Counted from the stretch's first letter, positions 1 through 7,397 are shown. The stretch: DNA of 49,294 nt from Clostridia bacterium (GCA_017469025.1 JAFUHD010000067.1:1-49294); one strand, 5' to 3'. Notes: generated by a model from the letters alone, not told the origin. A program made the numbers and translations.

Positions 1-231
1 GAATTCGACCAGATTATACATCCTCGATCAATTCTACCACATGATGTAGAACGATGAAAGAAGAATAATCAATATCTTGTGGTATCGACCAACGATAGTA
101 AACCGTGTGTTCTCATGGTTTGGGTACGATCAGGCGACGATTTTGCGGTATATCGGCAAATTTACCCAAACCAGATTTTAGCCGACGAAAGTGAAAAACG
201 CAGCTAAAAACACAAAAAGGAGGACATCAAC
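1..231. other. Left edge of window, no intact gene
   Basis: No intact gene is visible. A frame starting at base 2 reads as plausible protein (it contains NDERRIINILW and ATILRYIGKF) but has a TAG at 47-49 and ends at TAG 179-181, so it may be a decayed tail of an element gene. An inverted repeat TTTGGGTA (119-126) / TACCCAAA (163-170) lies inside it. The AAAAAGGAGG just before 232 is the ribosome binding site of the next gene. Confidence 0.4.
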
Positions 232-615
232 ATGACCCGTTTCCCGAAAGAAATGACTGAAAATAGTATTATTCATTACACCTTACATGGCGACTGCTTC
301 TTCCCCGATCTGGGCTTTCCAGAATCTCCTCGACAAGCCATCGGCCGCTATGGCCGAATGCGGAAAGCGTATCTGGAAGAGCATCATCCCGGCCTATACA
401 CTCGTCTGATTCTGTCCGGCAAGCTGTACGATCATCTGGCGGAAACAGATCAGGTCTGCCGGGATCGCATGGCACGGATGATCGCCCGGATGGCAGATGC
501 AGAAGGCATCAACGAAGAACTGAAAGCAAGCGATCAATTGGGCTGGGTTGGACGGATGAACAGCATCCGGCAGCAATCCGAAGAAATCATTCTCCACGAA
601 TTGATTTATGCATAA
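232..615 (+). CDS. tnpV: TnpV-family transposon-encoded protein
   Basis: A 127-residue protein matching the small TnpV family found on Clostridia conjugative and mobilizable transposons. Visible family hallmarks are an N-terminal ITYT-like strand (IIHYTLHGDCFFPDL), the PIGRYGRMRKAYLE-like block at residues 35-50 (here AIGRYGRMRKAYLEEH), LILSGKLYDHL near residue 60, and the tail QLGWVGRMNSIRQQSEEII. The biochemical role of the family is not known. A strong AGGAGG lies 8 bases upstream of the ATG. Its presence marks this end of the window as mobile-element DNA, and it directly precedes the HipBST operon; the first HipB-type palindrome begins 8 bases after its stop codon. Confidence 0.85.
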   Translation: MTRFPKEMTENSIIHYTLHGDCFFPDLGFPESPRQAIGRYGRMRKAYLEEHHPGLYTRLILSGKLYDHLAETDQVCRDRMARMIARMADAEGINEELKASDQLGWVGRMNSIRQQSEEIILHELIYA

Positions 616-622
616 TACTGCA

Positions 623-632
623 CCCGATCGGG
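623..632. promoter_or_regulatory. HipB operator candidate O1
   Basis: First of three identical CCCGATCGGG palindromes upstream of hipB, here flanked as CACCCGATCGGGAA. It sits between the tnpV stop and the hipB promoter. The repeated perfect palindrome next to an XRE repressor gene is typical of autoregulated toxin-antitoxin operons; binding by HipB is inferred. Confidence 0.75.
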
Positions 633-661
633 AAAATTGTTCTGTAAGATCAGTTATTCTT

Positions 662-671
662 CCCGATCGGG
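662..671. promoter_or_regulatory. HipB operator candidate O2
   Basis: Second CCCGATCGGG copy. Here the symmetry extends to 14 bases (TTCCCGATCGGGAA, 660-673). It starts 39 bases after O1 and 41 bases before O3, so the three sites recur at about four helical turns and could be bridged by HipB dimers. Confidence 0.78.
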
Positions 672-691
672 AATTTTTATTAATGATGCCA

Positions 692-720
692 TTGACATTA
701 TACCCGATCGGGAATATAAT
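692..720 (+). promoter_or_regulatory. hipBST promoter with embedded operator O3
   Basis: A perfect sigma-A promoter: TTGACA at 692-697, 17-base spacer, TATAAT at 715-720. The third CCCGATCGGG palindrome (703-712) occupies the spacer, so a bound HipB dimer would block RNA polymerase directly. An AAAGGG ribosome binding site follows before the ATG at 741. Confidence 0.9.
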
Positions 721-740
721 ACCATCGAAAGGGTGATTTC

Positions 741-965
741 ATGCGAACCGATAAGATTGCAACCTTTATCCGGGAAAACAGAAAAGCTGCCGGACTGACC
801 CAGGAGGAATTTGCCATCCGCTCCGGGTTAGGTTTGCGCTTTGTGCATGATTTGGAGCAGGGAAAAGAAACCGTGCGCCTGGATAAAGTAAACCAGGCAT
901 TGGCCATGTTCGGCATGGAAGCCGTGCCAGGAAGAATCGAAAAGAAAATGGAGGAGCAGCCGTGA
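741..965 (+). CDS. hipB: HipB-like XRE antitoxin / repressor
   Basis: A 74-residue single-domain XRE/Cro-type helix-turn-helix protein (TQEEFAIRSG, then FVHDLEQGK, residues about 19-45). In HipBA and HipBST modules this protein binds operators in its own promoter and represses the operon; here three CCCGATCGGG palindromes upstream are the obvious targets. The stop TGA overlaps the GTG start of the next gene (GTGA at 962-965), so translation is coupled. The order hipB-hipS-hipT matches the three-gene HipBST arrangement known from enteropathogenic E. coli, where HipB mainly does the DNA binding and HipS neutralises the toxin. Confidence 0.9.
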   Translation: MRTDKIATFIRENRKAAGLTQEEFAIRSGLGLRFVHDLEQGKETVRLDKVNQALAMFGMEAVPGRIEKKMEEQP

Positions 966-1291
966 ATATACTTCGTCAGGCGGGCGTATATGTTCGGGAT
1001 CGGTTCGCAGGATTGATTCAGGAAACGGACGAGGGCTATTGCTTCGCCTATGATCCTACGTATTTAACAGCAGAGCACGCCAGCGCTGTTTCGCTAACGC
1101 TCCCATTGCGGACGGAACCTTATACATCCCGCACGCTCTTTCCATTCTTTGACGGGCTGATTCCGGAAGGTTGGCTGCTGGGGGTCGTCAGCCGGAACTG
1201 GAAAATCGACCAAAAGGATCGCTTCGGCCTGCTCATGGTAGCCTGCCATGACTGCATAGGCAGCGTATGCATCCGGGAGGTGGAAGCATGA
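962..1291 (+). CDS. hipS: HipS-like antitoxin (HipA N-terminal domain as separate protein)
   Basis: A 109-residue protein equivalent to the N-subdomain 1 of HipA (Couple_hipA). It carries the family's core pattern: SLTLPLR, then LFPFFDGLIPEGWLL and a final GSVCI strand. It starts at GTG 962 inside the hipB stop with GAGGAG just upstream, and its TGA overlaps the hipT ATG (ATGA at 1288-1291). In HipBST systems this small protein is the true antitoxin and inhibits the HipT kinase; that role is taken from the family, not proven here. Confidence 0.88.
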   Translation: MNILRQAGVYVRDRFAGLIQETDEGYCFAYDPTYLTAEHASAVSLTLPLRTEPYTSRTLFPFFDGLIPEGWLLGVVSRNWKIDQKDRFGLLMVACHDCIGSVCIREVEA

Positions 1292-2247
1292 ACTGTCTTT
1301 GCTGCGGAAAACCGCTGAAGGAACCATTTCCAGATTCTGCTTGGCATCCGGCCTGCATCCGTCGGTTTTTCGGAACGAGTGAGTTGCCCGAAATCGAATT
1401 GACAGACGAAGCATTGACCTTGTTGGCAGAAAAGGCTGTGCAAAAGGGCCATACAGTGCCAGGGGTACAGAAAAAACTGTCTCTCCATCTTTCAAGGGAA
1501 TGTACACCCAGGCTGACCATGGCGGATTACCCCACAGGGTATATCCTCAAGCCCCAAGTGGCGGAGTTTCGTGCGTTGCCCGAAGCTGAACACCTGGTGA
1601 TGCAAATGGCTGACTTGACGGGATTGTCCGTCGTGCCGCATGCGCTGGTCCGGCTGAAAGATGAATACGCCTATCTCACCCGCCGTGTGGATCGGATTCG
1701 TGATCAGAACAATGTATCTTTGCAAATACTGGCCATGGAGGATTTTTGTCAGTTGGATCTGCGGCTGACGCAGGACAAATATCGGAGTTCCTATGAACGT
1801 TGCGTGAAAGTGATCCAGCAGTATTCCGCCCGGCCAGGCTTGGATCTGTCCGAGCTGTTTCTGCGGCTGGTCTTCTGCTTCCTGACCGGCAATTCCGATA
1901 TGCATCTAAAAAACTTTTCCTTGATCGAAACAGCGCTGGAAAACGGAAGCTATGTGCTGTCGCCCGCCTATGATCTGCTGCTGGTGAATGTCATCATGCC
2001 GGAGGACAAAGAAGAATTTGCCCTGACCATGAACAGCAAAAAGACAAACCTGTGCCGCCATGATTTTCTTGTTTTTGCGGAAGCCGCGGGAATACCCGGA
2101 AAAGCCGCAGAAACAATGATTCGGAAAATGGTCAGTTCTGTTTCCAAATGGATGGTATTGTGCGAGTCTTCTCTCCTGCCGCCCGATATGAAGCAATCGC
2201 TGAATGAACTGATGCAGCATCGGGCTGAAAGAATAGCGAAAAATTGA
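1288..2247 (+). CDS. hipT: HipT-like serine/threonine kinase toxin
   Basis: A 319-residue HipA-fold kinase lacking the N-terminal domain, which is encoded separately by hipS. The ATG at 1288 is chosen because a GGGAGGTGG site sits just upstream and the ATGA overlap is typical; a longer frame from 1267 has no such support. The N terminus has a small Cys-rich knuckle (CLCCGKPL and HPACIRRFFGTSE). The glycine-rich loop reads GHTVPGVQKKLSL, the catalytic block is GNSDMHLKN and the metal-binding Asp lies in SPAYDLLL. HipT of E. coli phosphorylates tryptophanyl-tRNA synthetase. Here the loop lacks the serine pair (SIS) that is autophosphorylated in E. coli HipT, having T-V-P instead. Confidence 0.88.
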   Translation: MNCLCCGKPLKEPFPDSAWHPACIRRFFGTSELPEIELTDEALTLLAEKAVQKGHTVPGVQKKLSLHLSRECTPRLTMADYPTGYILKPQVAEFRALPEAEHLVMQMADLTGLSVVPHALVRLKDEYAYLTRRVDRIRDQNNVSLQILAMEDFCQLDLRLTQDKYRSSYERCVKVIQQYSARPGLDLSELFLRLVFCFLTGNSDMHLKNFSLIETALENGSYVLSPAYDLLLVNVIMPEDKEEFALTMNSKKTNLCRHDFLVFAEAAGIPGKAAETMIRKMVSSVSKWMVLCESSLLPPDMKQSLNELMQHRAERIAKN

Positions 2248-2290
2248 ACCGCTATCTACGTCAATAGGTAGGGCTATTGACGTTTTATAG

Positions 2291-2488
2291 AAGCCTATTT
2301 ACAAAAAGCCTATCAACAAATCCCCCTATCCGGATCATGTGATCGAAACAATCACCCGATGTTTCTGGCCGGATATTCAAGCTTATTGGGAAAGCGAGGA
2401 AGGGCAGACGGAATTTCTGGAATGGAAGGCTGATCAGGCGAAAAAACAGCAGCATAAAGAACACGAAGCATTCCCCCGCTGCGGCTAA
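2291..2488 (+). pseudogene. Decayed small element ORF
   Basis: A frame open from a TAG at 2288-2290 to TAA 2486-2488 gives 65 codons with no ATG, GTG or TTG start near its beginning. The text is protein-like: YPDHVIETITRCFWPDIQ, YWESEEGQTEFLEW, then a Lys/Gln/His-rich tail. It resembles short accessory proteins of conjugative transposons but I cannot assign a family. The lack of a start and its place between hipT and a terminator suggest a truncated remnant. Confidence 0.5.
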
Positions 2489-2492
2489 AAAT

Positions 2493-2529
2493 GGGATGTC
2501 ACCATCATAGGTGGCATCCCGATTTTTTT
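2493..2529 (+). terminator. Intrinsic terminator of the hip segment
   Basis: An 11-bp stem GGGATGTCACC / GGTGGCATCCC (2493-2503, 2510-2520) with a 6-base loop, followed by GATTTTTTT. It closes the hipBST transcription unit. Confidence 0.85.
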
Positions 2530-2643
2530 ATACCGGCTCATTATACCTTCGCCGGTGTGATGCAGCAAGCTGCTCTTGGCTGAAGAAAAGAAATAATCCA
2601 ACACGTCTCCTATGGAGAAGAACCGGTTCGGATTATATTGGTT

Positions 2644-2667
2644 TGGTGCGGAAAACAGGACTTGAAC
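2644..2667 (-). repeat. tRNA 3'-end remnant, likely attachment site
   Basis: Read on the minus strand, this 24-bp stretch is a complete tRNA 3' end: the T-loop start GTTCAAGTCC, the 3' half of the acceptor stem TTTTCCGC, discriminator A and an encoded CCA. The 5' three quarters of the tRNA is absent: bases 2668 onward do not form a T-stem 5' strand or an anticodon arm. Duplicated tRNA 3' ends of this kind are typical attL/attR sites of integrases. The GCGGAAA-type acceptor and length would fit a tRNA-Leu, but this is a guess. Confidence 0.6.
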
Positions 2668-2733
2668 TTTAATACAACTATCTGTTTCACATTTACCAGC
2701 CAAATGGTTTCCAGATAACAGGCTTCCCGGATA

Positions 2734-3477
2734 TCAGGCAAAACTGGCAAGCGAATTTACAAATTCCCTTGAGCGTTCACTCTTTGGATTTGCAAAAAAT
2801 TCATGCGAAGAACCGCTTTCCACAACATGTGCGTTCTCCATAAACAGCACTTTGTTTGAAACGTTCCTGGCAAATTCCATCTCATGGGTGACGACCAGCA
2901 TGGTCATACCATCCTCTGCCAGCTGGCGCATGACGGACAGTACCTCTCCGATCAGTTCCGGATCCAGAGCAGATGTGGGTTCATCAAAAAAGATGATATC
3001 CGGTTTAAGGGCAAGTACTCTGGCAATCGCCACACGCTGCTGCTGACCGCCGGACAATTGTACCGGATAGCTGGAAAGACGGTCCGCCATCCCGACGCGA
3101 CGAAGCGCATCTATGGCAATTTCATTGGCTTCCTGTTTCCGGATTCTGCTTCCGAGTATCAGACCCAGTGTGACATTCTCGAGTACAGTTTTGTTCAGAA
3201 ACAGGTTGTAATTCTGGAATACAAATGCCGTTTTCCTTCGCAGCGCTGTGATCTCGGATTTTTTGGCCTTATTGAGATCATACCGTGTTCCCTCAAAGAT
3301 CATCTCACCGCTGTCTGCCTGTTCAAGAAAATTCAGACATCTCAGAAACGTTGTCTTGCCGGATCCACTGGGACCAAGTATTGCGACTACATCGCCCTTT
3401 TCAACGTCGAGGCTGATGCCGTCCAGAACCACATGATCTTCAAAGCGTTTCATTACATTCTTAATTTCCAGCATCAT
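2734..3477 (-). CDS. Amino-acid ABC transporter ATP-binding protein
   Basis: A 247-residue GlnQ/HisP-family ATPase (polar amino-acid uptake family) that powers import. Walker A GPSGSGKTT near residue 36, Q-loop FVFQNYNLF, signature LSGGQQQRVAIARVLA, Walker B IIFFDEPTSALDPE and the switch His in VVTHEMEFA are all intact. The gene is last in a minus-strand operon; its start overlaps the permease stop by 4 bases. The specific amino acid cannot be read from the ATPase. Confidence 0.93.
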   Translation of the reverse strand: MMLEIKNVMKRFEDHVVLDGISLDVEKGDVVAILGPSGSGKTTFLRCLNFLEQADSGEMIFEGTRYDLNKAKKSEITALRRKTAFVFQNYNLFLNKTVLENVTLGLILGSRIRKQEANEIAIDALRRVGMADRLSSYPVQLSGGQQQRVAIARVLALKPDIIFFDEPTSALDPELIGEVLSVMRQLAEDGMTMLVVTHEMEFARNVSNKVLFMENAHVVESGSSHEFFANPKSERSREFVNSLASFA

Positions 3478-4148
3478 GACCGTGTTCCTCCATAGCTGGC
3501 CAGTTTCTTTTCGCCCCAGTGCTGAAGTGCTGTCAGGATGGTGCAGAATGCCAGATAAATCAGTGCGACCTCGCCATACAGTCCAAGTGATTCATATACA
3601 CGCCCATTGATAACCGTCGCCTGACGGAACATTTCCATTACTGTAATGGTCGCAGCCATGGACGTTCCCTTCAGCATGGAAATCAGGGAGTTGGACAGCG
3701 CAGGGAACGCAGTCCTGAATGCCTGCGGCAGCACGACATGCATCATAATCTGAAGAAAGTTCAGTCCGACACAGTAGCCTGCCTCTACCTGCCCTCTTGA
3801 TACGCTTTCCATGGAGCCGCGCATGGTTTCTGCCATATACGCGCCTTCATTGAAGCCGAACACCAGAACCGCTGTCGGAAAGGCATCCAGTACAATGCCT
3901 ATGCTCGGCAGTCCGTAAATAACCAGATAAAGCTGAACCAGAAGCGGTGTACCGCGGATCACCCAGATATAGAACCGACAGATCTGCCGCAGCACTTTAA
4001 CATCTGCATACTGAATCAGGGCAACAATGACGGAAATCACCAGCGCCAGTAAAAAAGAGAGAATCGTGAGCGGTACCGTAACACGAATTCCATATCCAAG
4101 CAGTTTGGGGAATGAGTCTGCCAGAATTCCCCACAGGCGTCCATTCAT
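3474..4148 (-). CDS. Amino-acid ABC transporter permease
   Basis: A 224-residue permease of the HisMQ/GlnP type with about five membrane segments. The EAA loop that docks the ATPase is visible as EAGYCVGLNFLQIMMHVVLPQ, preceded by the family motif GFNEGAYMAE. It probably forms a homodimer, since only one permease gene is present. It overlaps the M20 peptidase stop and the ATPase start by 4 bases each, so the three genes are translationally coupled. Confidence 0.92.
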   Translation of the reverse strand: MNGRLWGILADSFPKLLGYGIRVTVPLTILSFLLALVISVIVALIQYADVKVLRQICRFYIWVIRGTPLLVQLYLVIYGLPSIGIVLDAFPTAVLVFGFNEGAYMAETMRGSMESVSRGQVEAGYCVGLNFLQIMMHVVLPQAFRTAFPALSNSLISMLKGTSMAATITVMEMFRQATVINGRVYESLGLYGEVALIYLAFCTILTALQHWGEKKLASYGGTRS

Positions 4149-5566
4149 TCTTGGTTTTCCATCCTATCCTCGATTTTCTCTGCTGTAACGCAGGTTTTCT
4201 CCATGAACCGGGTTAGAACCCGGATACCCTGCAGATACGCCCGAACGGAGATCCGTTCATTTGTCCCATGTATCCCCTCTCTTGAGACTTCTTCCTCCTC
4301 AAGAAACGGTCCAAAACGCAGGACGCACCGGCAGACGCATTCAAAATGTCTCGCATCCGTTGCACCGCGGTTCTGGGCAGGGATAAAGATCAGCCGGTCA
4401 AAGTAATGTTCCAGTACCGGTACCAGCTGACGGTAACCGTATGCATCCGTATCAGAAGGCCTTGATGCACAGATCTGCTGAACCAGTGAGCATTGTACCT
4501 CACTGCCGGCCAGCTGCCGGCAATGTGCAAGCAGGGATTCCGGTGTATCATAGTTCGTCAGCCTGAAATTAATGACTGCTTCCATATCCTGCGGCATTAC
4601 ATTGCCGGCTGCAGAACCGCCCTGAATCATGGTCGGTGCAGCAGTCGTCTGAACCAGGTGATACAGGCTCTCGTGTGCCAGAAACCACTCAATCAGTGCA
4701 GGTTCATCCCGACGGTTAACCATATCAAGCATGTGCATGTCCGTCATATGTGGTTTCAACCGTTCAAGTGCTGTAAAGACGCTGTCGCTGAGATGAGCCT
4801 CAGGCAGATGATCTATGATGGCAGTTATACCCCTGCTGAGCGTACCCAGCGACGTGCCATGAAATGGATTGGAACTGTGACCGCCCTGAGCCTTTACACT
4901 CAGTTTCATATCGACATAGCCTTTTTCAAATACGCCGATTGGACAGACCAATTCTCCCCTGGCGCCATAGTCAGCAGCATCCATAACATCCCCGGCGCCT
5001 TCATCCAGAACAAATTCCAGTTCGATACCGTGTTCTTTCAGATACCCGGCTGCTGCCCTGACACCGGTTGAACAGGTTTCCTCATCCTCACCAAAGAAGA
5101 GATAGACCGTCCGCTCAAATGATTTATGGTGTCCAAGCAGATACTCTGCACTTTCAAGGATACCGACCAGCATCTCCTTGATATCCATGGCGCCGCGGCC
5201 CCAGATCATCCCGTCCGCCAGGTCCCCGGAAAAGGGCCCGTGCGTCCAGTTTCCCTCTGTTCCGGGAACAACCGGAACCACATCCTGGTGAGCCATAAAC
5301 AGGGCGGGTTTCAGCTGGGCATTTTGTCCTGGAAGGCGCAGCAGCAGACTGTATCCGATCCGCTTCACCTCAGCAGCTGAAAAGACTTTCGGATATGTCT
5401 CCCTGAGATAGGCCTGAAAGGATTCAAATGCTTCATACCTGATCCGTGATGTATCCACATAGCTTGTCGTCGCAAAACGCAGTGCACCCCGCAGATGTTC
5501 CACTGCGCCTTCAGCGTTCAGGTCAGCATAATCTAATTCATTGATAAAAAGATCACTATTCTTCAT
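4145..5566 (-). CDS. M20 family metallopeptidase (PM20D1/CPS1-like)
   Basis: A 473-residue di-zinc hydrolase of family M20, in the longer carboxypeptidase-S / N-acyl-amino-acid hydrolase branch. The metal ligands are visible: MAHQDVVPV (His), GRGAMDIKE (bridging Asp), GEDEETCSTG (catalytic Glu pair), FVLDEGAG (Asp/Glu), and GIHGTNERI near the C terminus (His). The dimerisation domain is in between (GGHSSNP). It has no signal peptide, so it is cytoplasmic. Lying between a binding-protein gene and the permease of an amino-acid importer, it probably releases amino acids from imported N-acylated or peptide-linked substrates; the substrate is an inference. Confidence 0.88.
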   Translation of the reverse strand: MKNSDLFINELDYADLNAEGAVEHLRGALRFATTSYVDTSRIRYEAFESFQAYLRETYPKVFSAAEVKRIGYSLLLRLPGQNAQLKPALFMAHQDVVPVVPGTEGNWTHGPFSGDLADGMIWGRGAMDIKEMLVGILESAEYLLGHHKSFERTVYLFFGEDEETCSTGVRAAAGYLKEHGIELEFVLDEGAGDVMDAADYGARGELVCPIGVFEKGYVDMKLSVKAQGGHSSNPFHGTSLGTLSRGITAIIDHLPEAHLSDSVFTALERLKPHMTDMHMLDMVNRRDEPALIEWFLAHESLYHLVQTTAAPTMIQGGSAAGNVMPQDMEAVINFRLTNYDTPESLLAHCRQLAGSEVQCSLVQQICASRPSDTDAYGYRQLVPVLEHYFDRLIFIPAQNRGATDARHFECVCRCVLRFGPFLEEEEVSREGIHGTNERISVRAYLQGIRVLTRFMEKTCVTAEKIEDRMENQE

Positions 5567-5585
5567 TTCCCTTAAACCGCAAAAT

Positions 5586-5610
5586 CACAGAGGCGGAAAC
5601 CGCCCCTGTG
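5586..5610 (-). terminator. Hairpin between binding-protein gene and M20 gene
   Basis: A stem CACAGAGGCGG / CCGCCCCTGTG (one mismatch) with a 3-base loop, in the 71-base gap. On the minus strand it is followed only by ATTTTG. It may act as a partial terminator or 3'-end stabiliser so that the binding protein is made in excess over the transporter. Confidence 0.5.
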
Positions 5611-5637
5611 GATGAAATGTTCACTTATACGGATTGT

Positions 5638-6423
5638 TCAGTCTTCTTTGGTCAGGTCAAGCCCAAAGAACTTGTTCGAGATTTCAGACAGCGTGCCATC
5701 CTGACGGGCAGCCTCGAGAATCTCATCAATGGCTGCAACCAGTGTCTCAGTATCCGCAGCCTTGCGTACCGGATACGCAACCGGATCACCGGAAAGGATC
5801 TGCACAACCTTGATCTTTGCATCCGGATGCTGGTTCAGATAATCCTGAATGGATACCTGGGCATTGATGGTCGCATCTACGCGTCCCTGTTCAAGCAGGG
5901 TGATGGTCTCAACCAGCGTGGAAACGTAGGTCACCGCAGCCCCCTGATCTTCTGCAAGCTGCGCGTATGTGCTGGACGGAGAATTGGCCGTTGTCTTTCC
6001 GTTCAGGTCCTCAACCGTCTTGATTGACTCATTGTCATCACGGACAACCAGCACCTTGTGCGTATATACATACGGCGTTGAGAAGCTGTACTTCTCCGCA
6101 CGGGTTTCCGTATAACCGACACCATTGCATGCAATATCGAAACGTCCGGAGTCAACACCGGCCAGAATGGAGTCCCAGTCTGTCTCCTGAAATTCCGGTT
6201 CCACGCCGAGACCGTGTGCAATCAGCGTTCCGATTTCCACATCAAGTCCGGTCAGTACATCATTCTCATCGTGATATGTCCACGGAGACCAGTTGCCCTC
6301 CGTCGCGATAATCAGCGTACCACGTTCCTTAATCCGTGCAAGCAGATCTCCATCATCCGCCATGGCAGCAAATGCAGTCAGGACAAGCGCAAGTGCCAGT
6401 GCAAGAACAACGATCTTTTTCAT
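5638..6423 (-). CDS. Extracellular amino-acid-binding protein (family 3)
   Basis: A 261-residue solute-binding protein of the polar amino-acid family: start block GTLIIATEGNWSPWTY, GLDVEIGTLIAHGLG, WDSILAGVDSGRFDIACNGVGYTETRAEKYSFSTPY split over the ligand cleft. The N terminus MKKIVVLALALALVLTAFAAMA is a signal peptide ending in A-x-A with no cysteine, so the protein is not a standard lipoprotein. It is the first gene of the operon, preceded by AGGGAGG, a perfect 8-bp inverted repeat at 6447-6465, leader element copy 1 and a sigma-A promoter at 6633-6661. Confidence 0.92.
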   Translation of the reverse strand: MKKIVVLALALALVLTAFAAMADDGDLLARIKERGTLIIATEGNWSPWTYHDENDVLTGLDVEIGTLIAHGLGVEPEFQETDWDSILAGVDSGRFDIACNGVGYTETRAEKYSFSTPYVYTHKVLVVRDDNESIKTVEDLNGKTTANSPSSTYAQLAEDQGAAVTYVSTLVETITLLEQGRVDATINAQVSIQDYLNQHPDAKIKVVQILSGDPVAYPVRKAADTETLVAAIDEILEAARQDGTLSEISNKFFGLDLTKED

Positions 6424-6446
6424 AAATTAGCCTCCCTTTCAGGCAT

Positions 6447-6465
6447 GATCAGGGATACCCTGATC
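6447..6465. promoter_or_regulatory. Perfect inverted repeat in binding-protein leader
   Basis: GATCAGGG-ATA-CCCTGATC ends 24 bases before the ATG at 6423. It could be an operator or an RNA hairpin that controls access to the ribosome binding site. No T-run follows, so it is not a terminator. Confidence 0.55.
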
Positions 6466-6516
6466 GGAGCATAATCATGCCGCCGGAATCTGTCCCCACT
6501 TCAATAAGGTCCACTT

Positions 6517-6588
6517 CAATGACAGCATTGTGCTTTCGGCACCGTATCAATAACAGTTGTCATTATTCGGCAAACCAGCACGCCAGTC
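6517..6588 (-). repeat. Leader element, copy 1
   Basis: Minus-strand copy of the dispersed leader element, in the leader of the amino-acid transporter operon. P2 strands are TAATGACA (6558-6565) and TGTCATTG (6517-6524) with exactly 33 bases between, and the core GATACGGTGCCGAAAGCAC is intact. P1 has lost its 5' arm; only the GTGCTGG side remains. It is about 95 bases from the start codon, not adjacent to the ribosome binding site. Confidence 0.85.
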
Positions 6589-6632
6589 CATTTCCTTTAT
6601 TTGGTGATGTTTCCAGTCCCATTGACGCAGGT

Positions 6633-6661
6633 ATCATAGCACCTAATTCATAGTGAGTCAA
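6633..6661 (-). promoter_or_regulatory. Promoter of amino-acid transporter operon
   Basis: On the minus strand TTGACT, 17 bases, TATGAT. Transcription would start about 40 bases upstream of leader element copy 1 and about 200 bases before the first gene. Confidence 0.65.
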
Positions 6662-7166
6662 TAGGAATTTGTCTGGTCCACCATTCCAAAAACGGATGTG
6701 CAGATATAGGCAAAACATATAGCCTCATTTAGTTACTGACTGCATGTGGAAATCAGGCAGTCAGGCACCTGGGCATAAAACAGAAACCGTCTGCATCTCA
6801 GGCTGTTCGGACACAACCGCAGCAGTCCCTTCACCCGATTCTCAGCAATGGATGACCGCGCCCCGGATGCGATACAGGAAGGCAGGGCATTCGGCACCGT
6901 TTCTGCCAGTTTTTCAATTCCCATCAAACAGCTGCTTTACATCTGAACAGTTCATTTAATCTGCAATCGTTTATGATATGCCAAAAAGGAATATCACGAT
7001 ATAAATAATAACCATTAGTCAGTTTTAAGACGATCCTCTATAATGTGTTCAAGGTCTTTCCTGACGCAAAGTGTCAGGCAGATAAATCACGGGCAGCAGA
7101 AAATATGCTGGTGAAAGCCTGGGACAGCTGCCCATAACGGAATACAGATGCAGAACTGGAGACGAC
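6662..7166. other. Intergenic region before the small protein gene
   Basis: No supported gene. TATAAT at 7039-7044 has only a weak -35. The RNA downstream of it would contain CCTGAC/GTCAGG-type and GGGCAGC/GCTGCCC pairings before the start at 7167. Several short frames here lack ribosome binding sites or recognisable content. Confidence 0.4.
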
Positions 7167-7397
7167 ATGACAGAAACAGAATGGCTTACCCAGGGACTGA
7201 GCGACGCAGGCTGCAGCGCAAAGGATGCCAGTGTGATCTGCTCTCTGTATGAGGCAGGCAGATATTCTGAAATGCTGTATCAGACGAAAAAGCAGCGTTC
7301 CCGGCTGATGGATGCCATGCATGAAAGTCAGAGAAGGGTCGATTGCATGGATTATCTGATTTTAAGGCAGAAGAAACAGATACAATCAGTCCCGTAA
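7167..7397 (+). CDS. Small conserved hypothetical protein
   Basis: A 76-residue soluble, helical protein (TEWLTQGLSDAGCSAKDAS, YEAGRYSEMLYQTKKQRSRLMDAMHESQRRVDCMDYLIL). It resembles a family of roughly 70-residue Clostridia proteins of unknown function with a helix of type RxxLMxxxHExQRRxDxxDYLI; no enzyme motif is present. A GGAGA site precedes the ATG. It lies upstream of the aldo/keto reductase genes, and small proteins of this kind often neighbour such reductases; a functional link is not shown. Confidence 0.65.
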   Translation: MTETEWLTQGLSDAGCSAKDASVICSLYEAGRYSEMLYQTKKQRSRLMDAMHESQRRVDCMDYLILRQKKQIQSVP

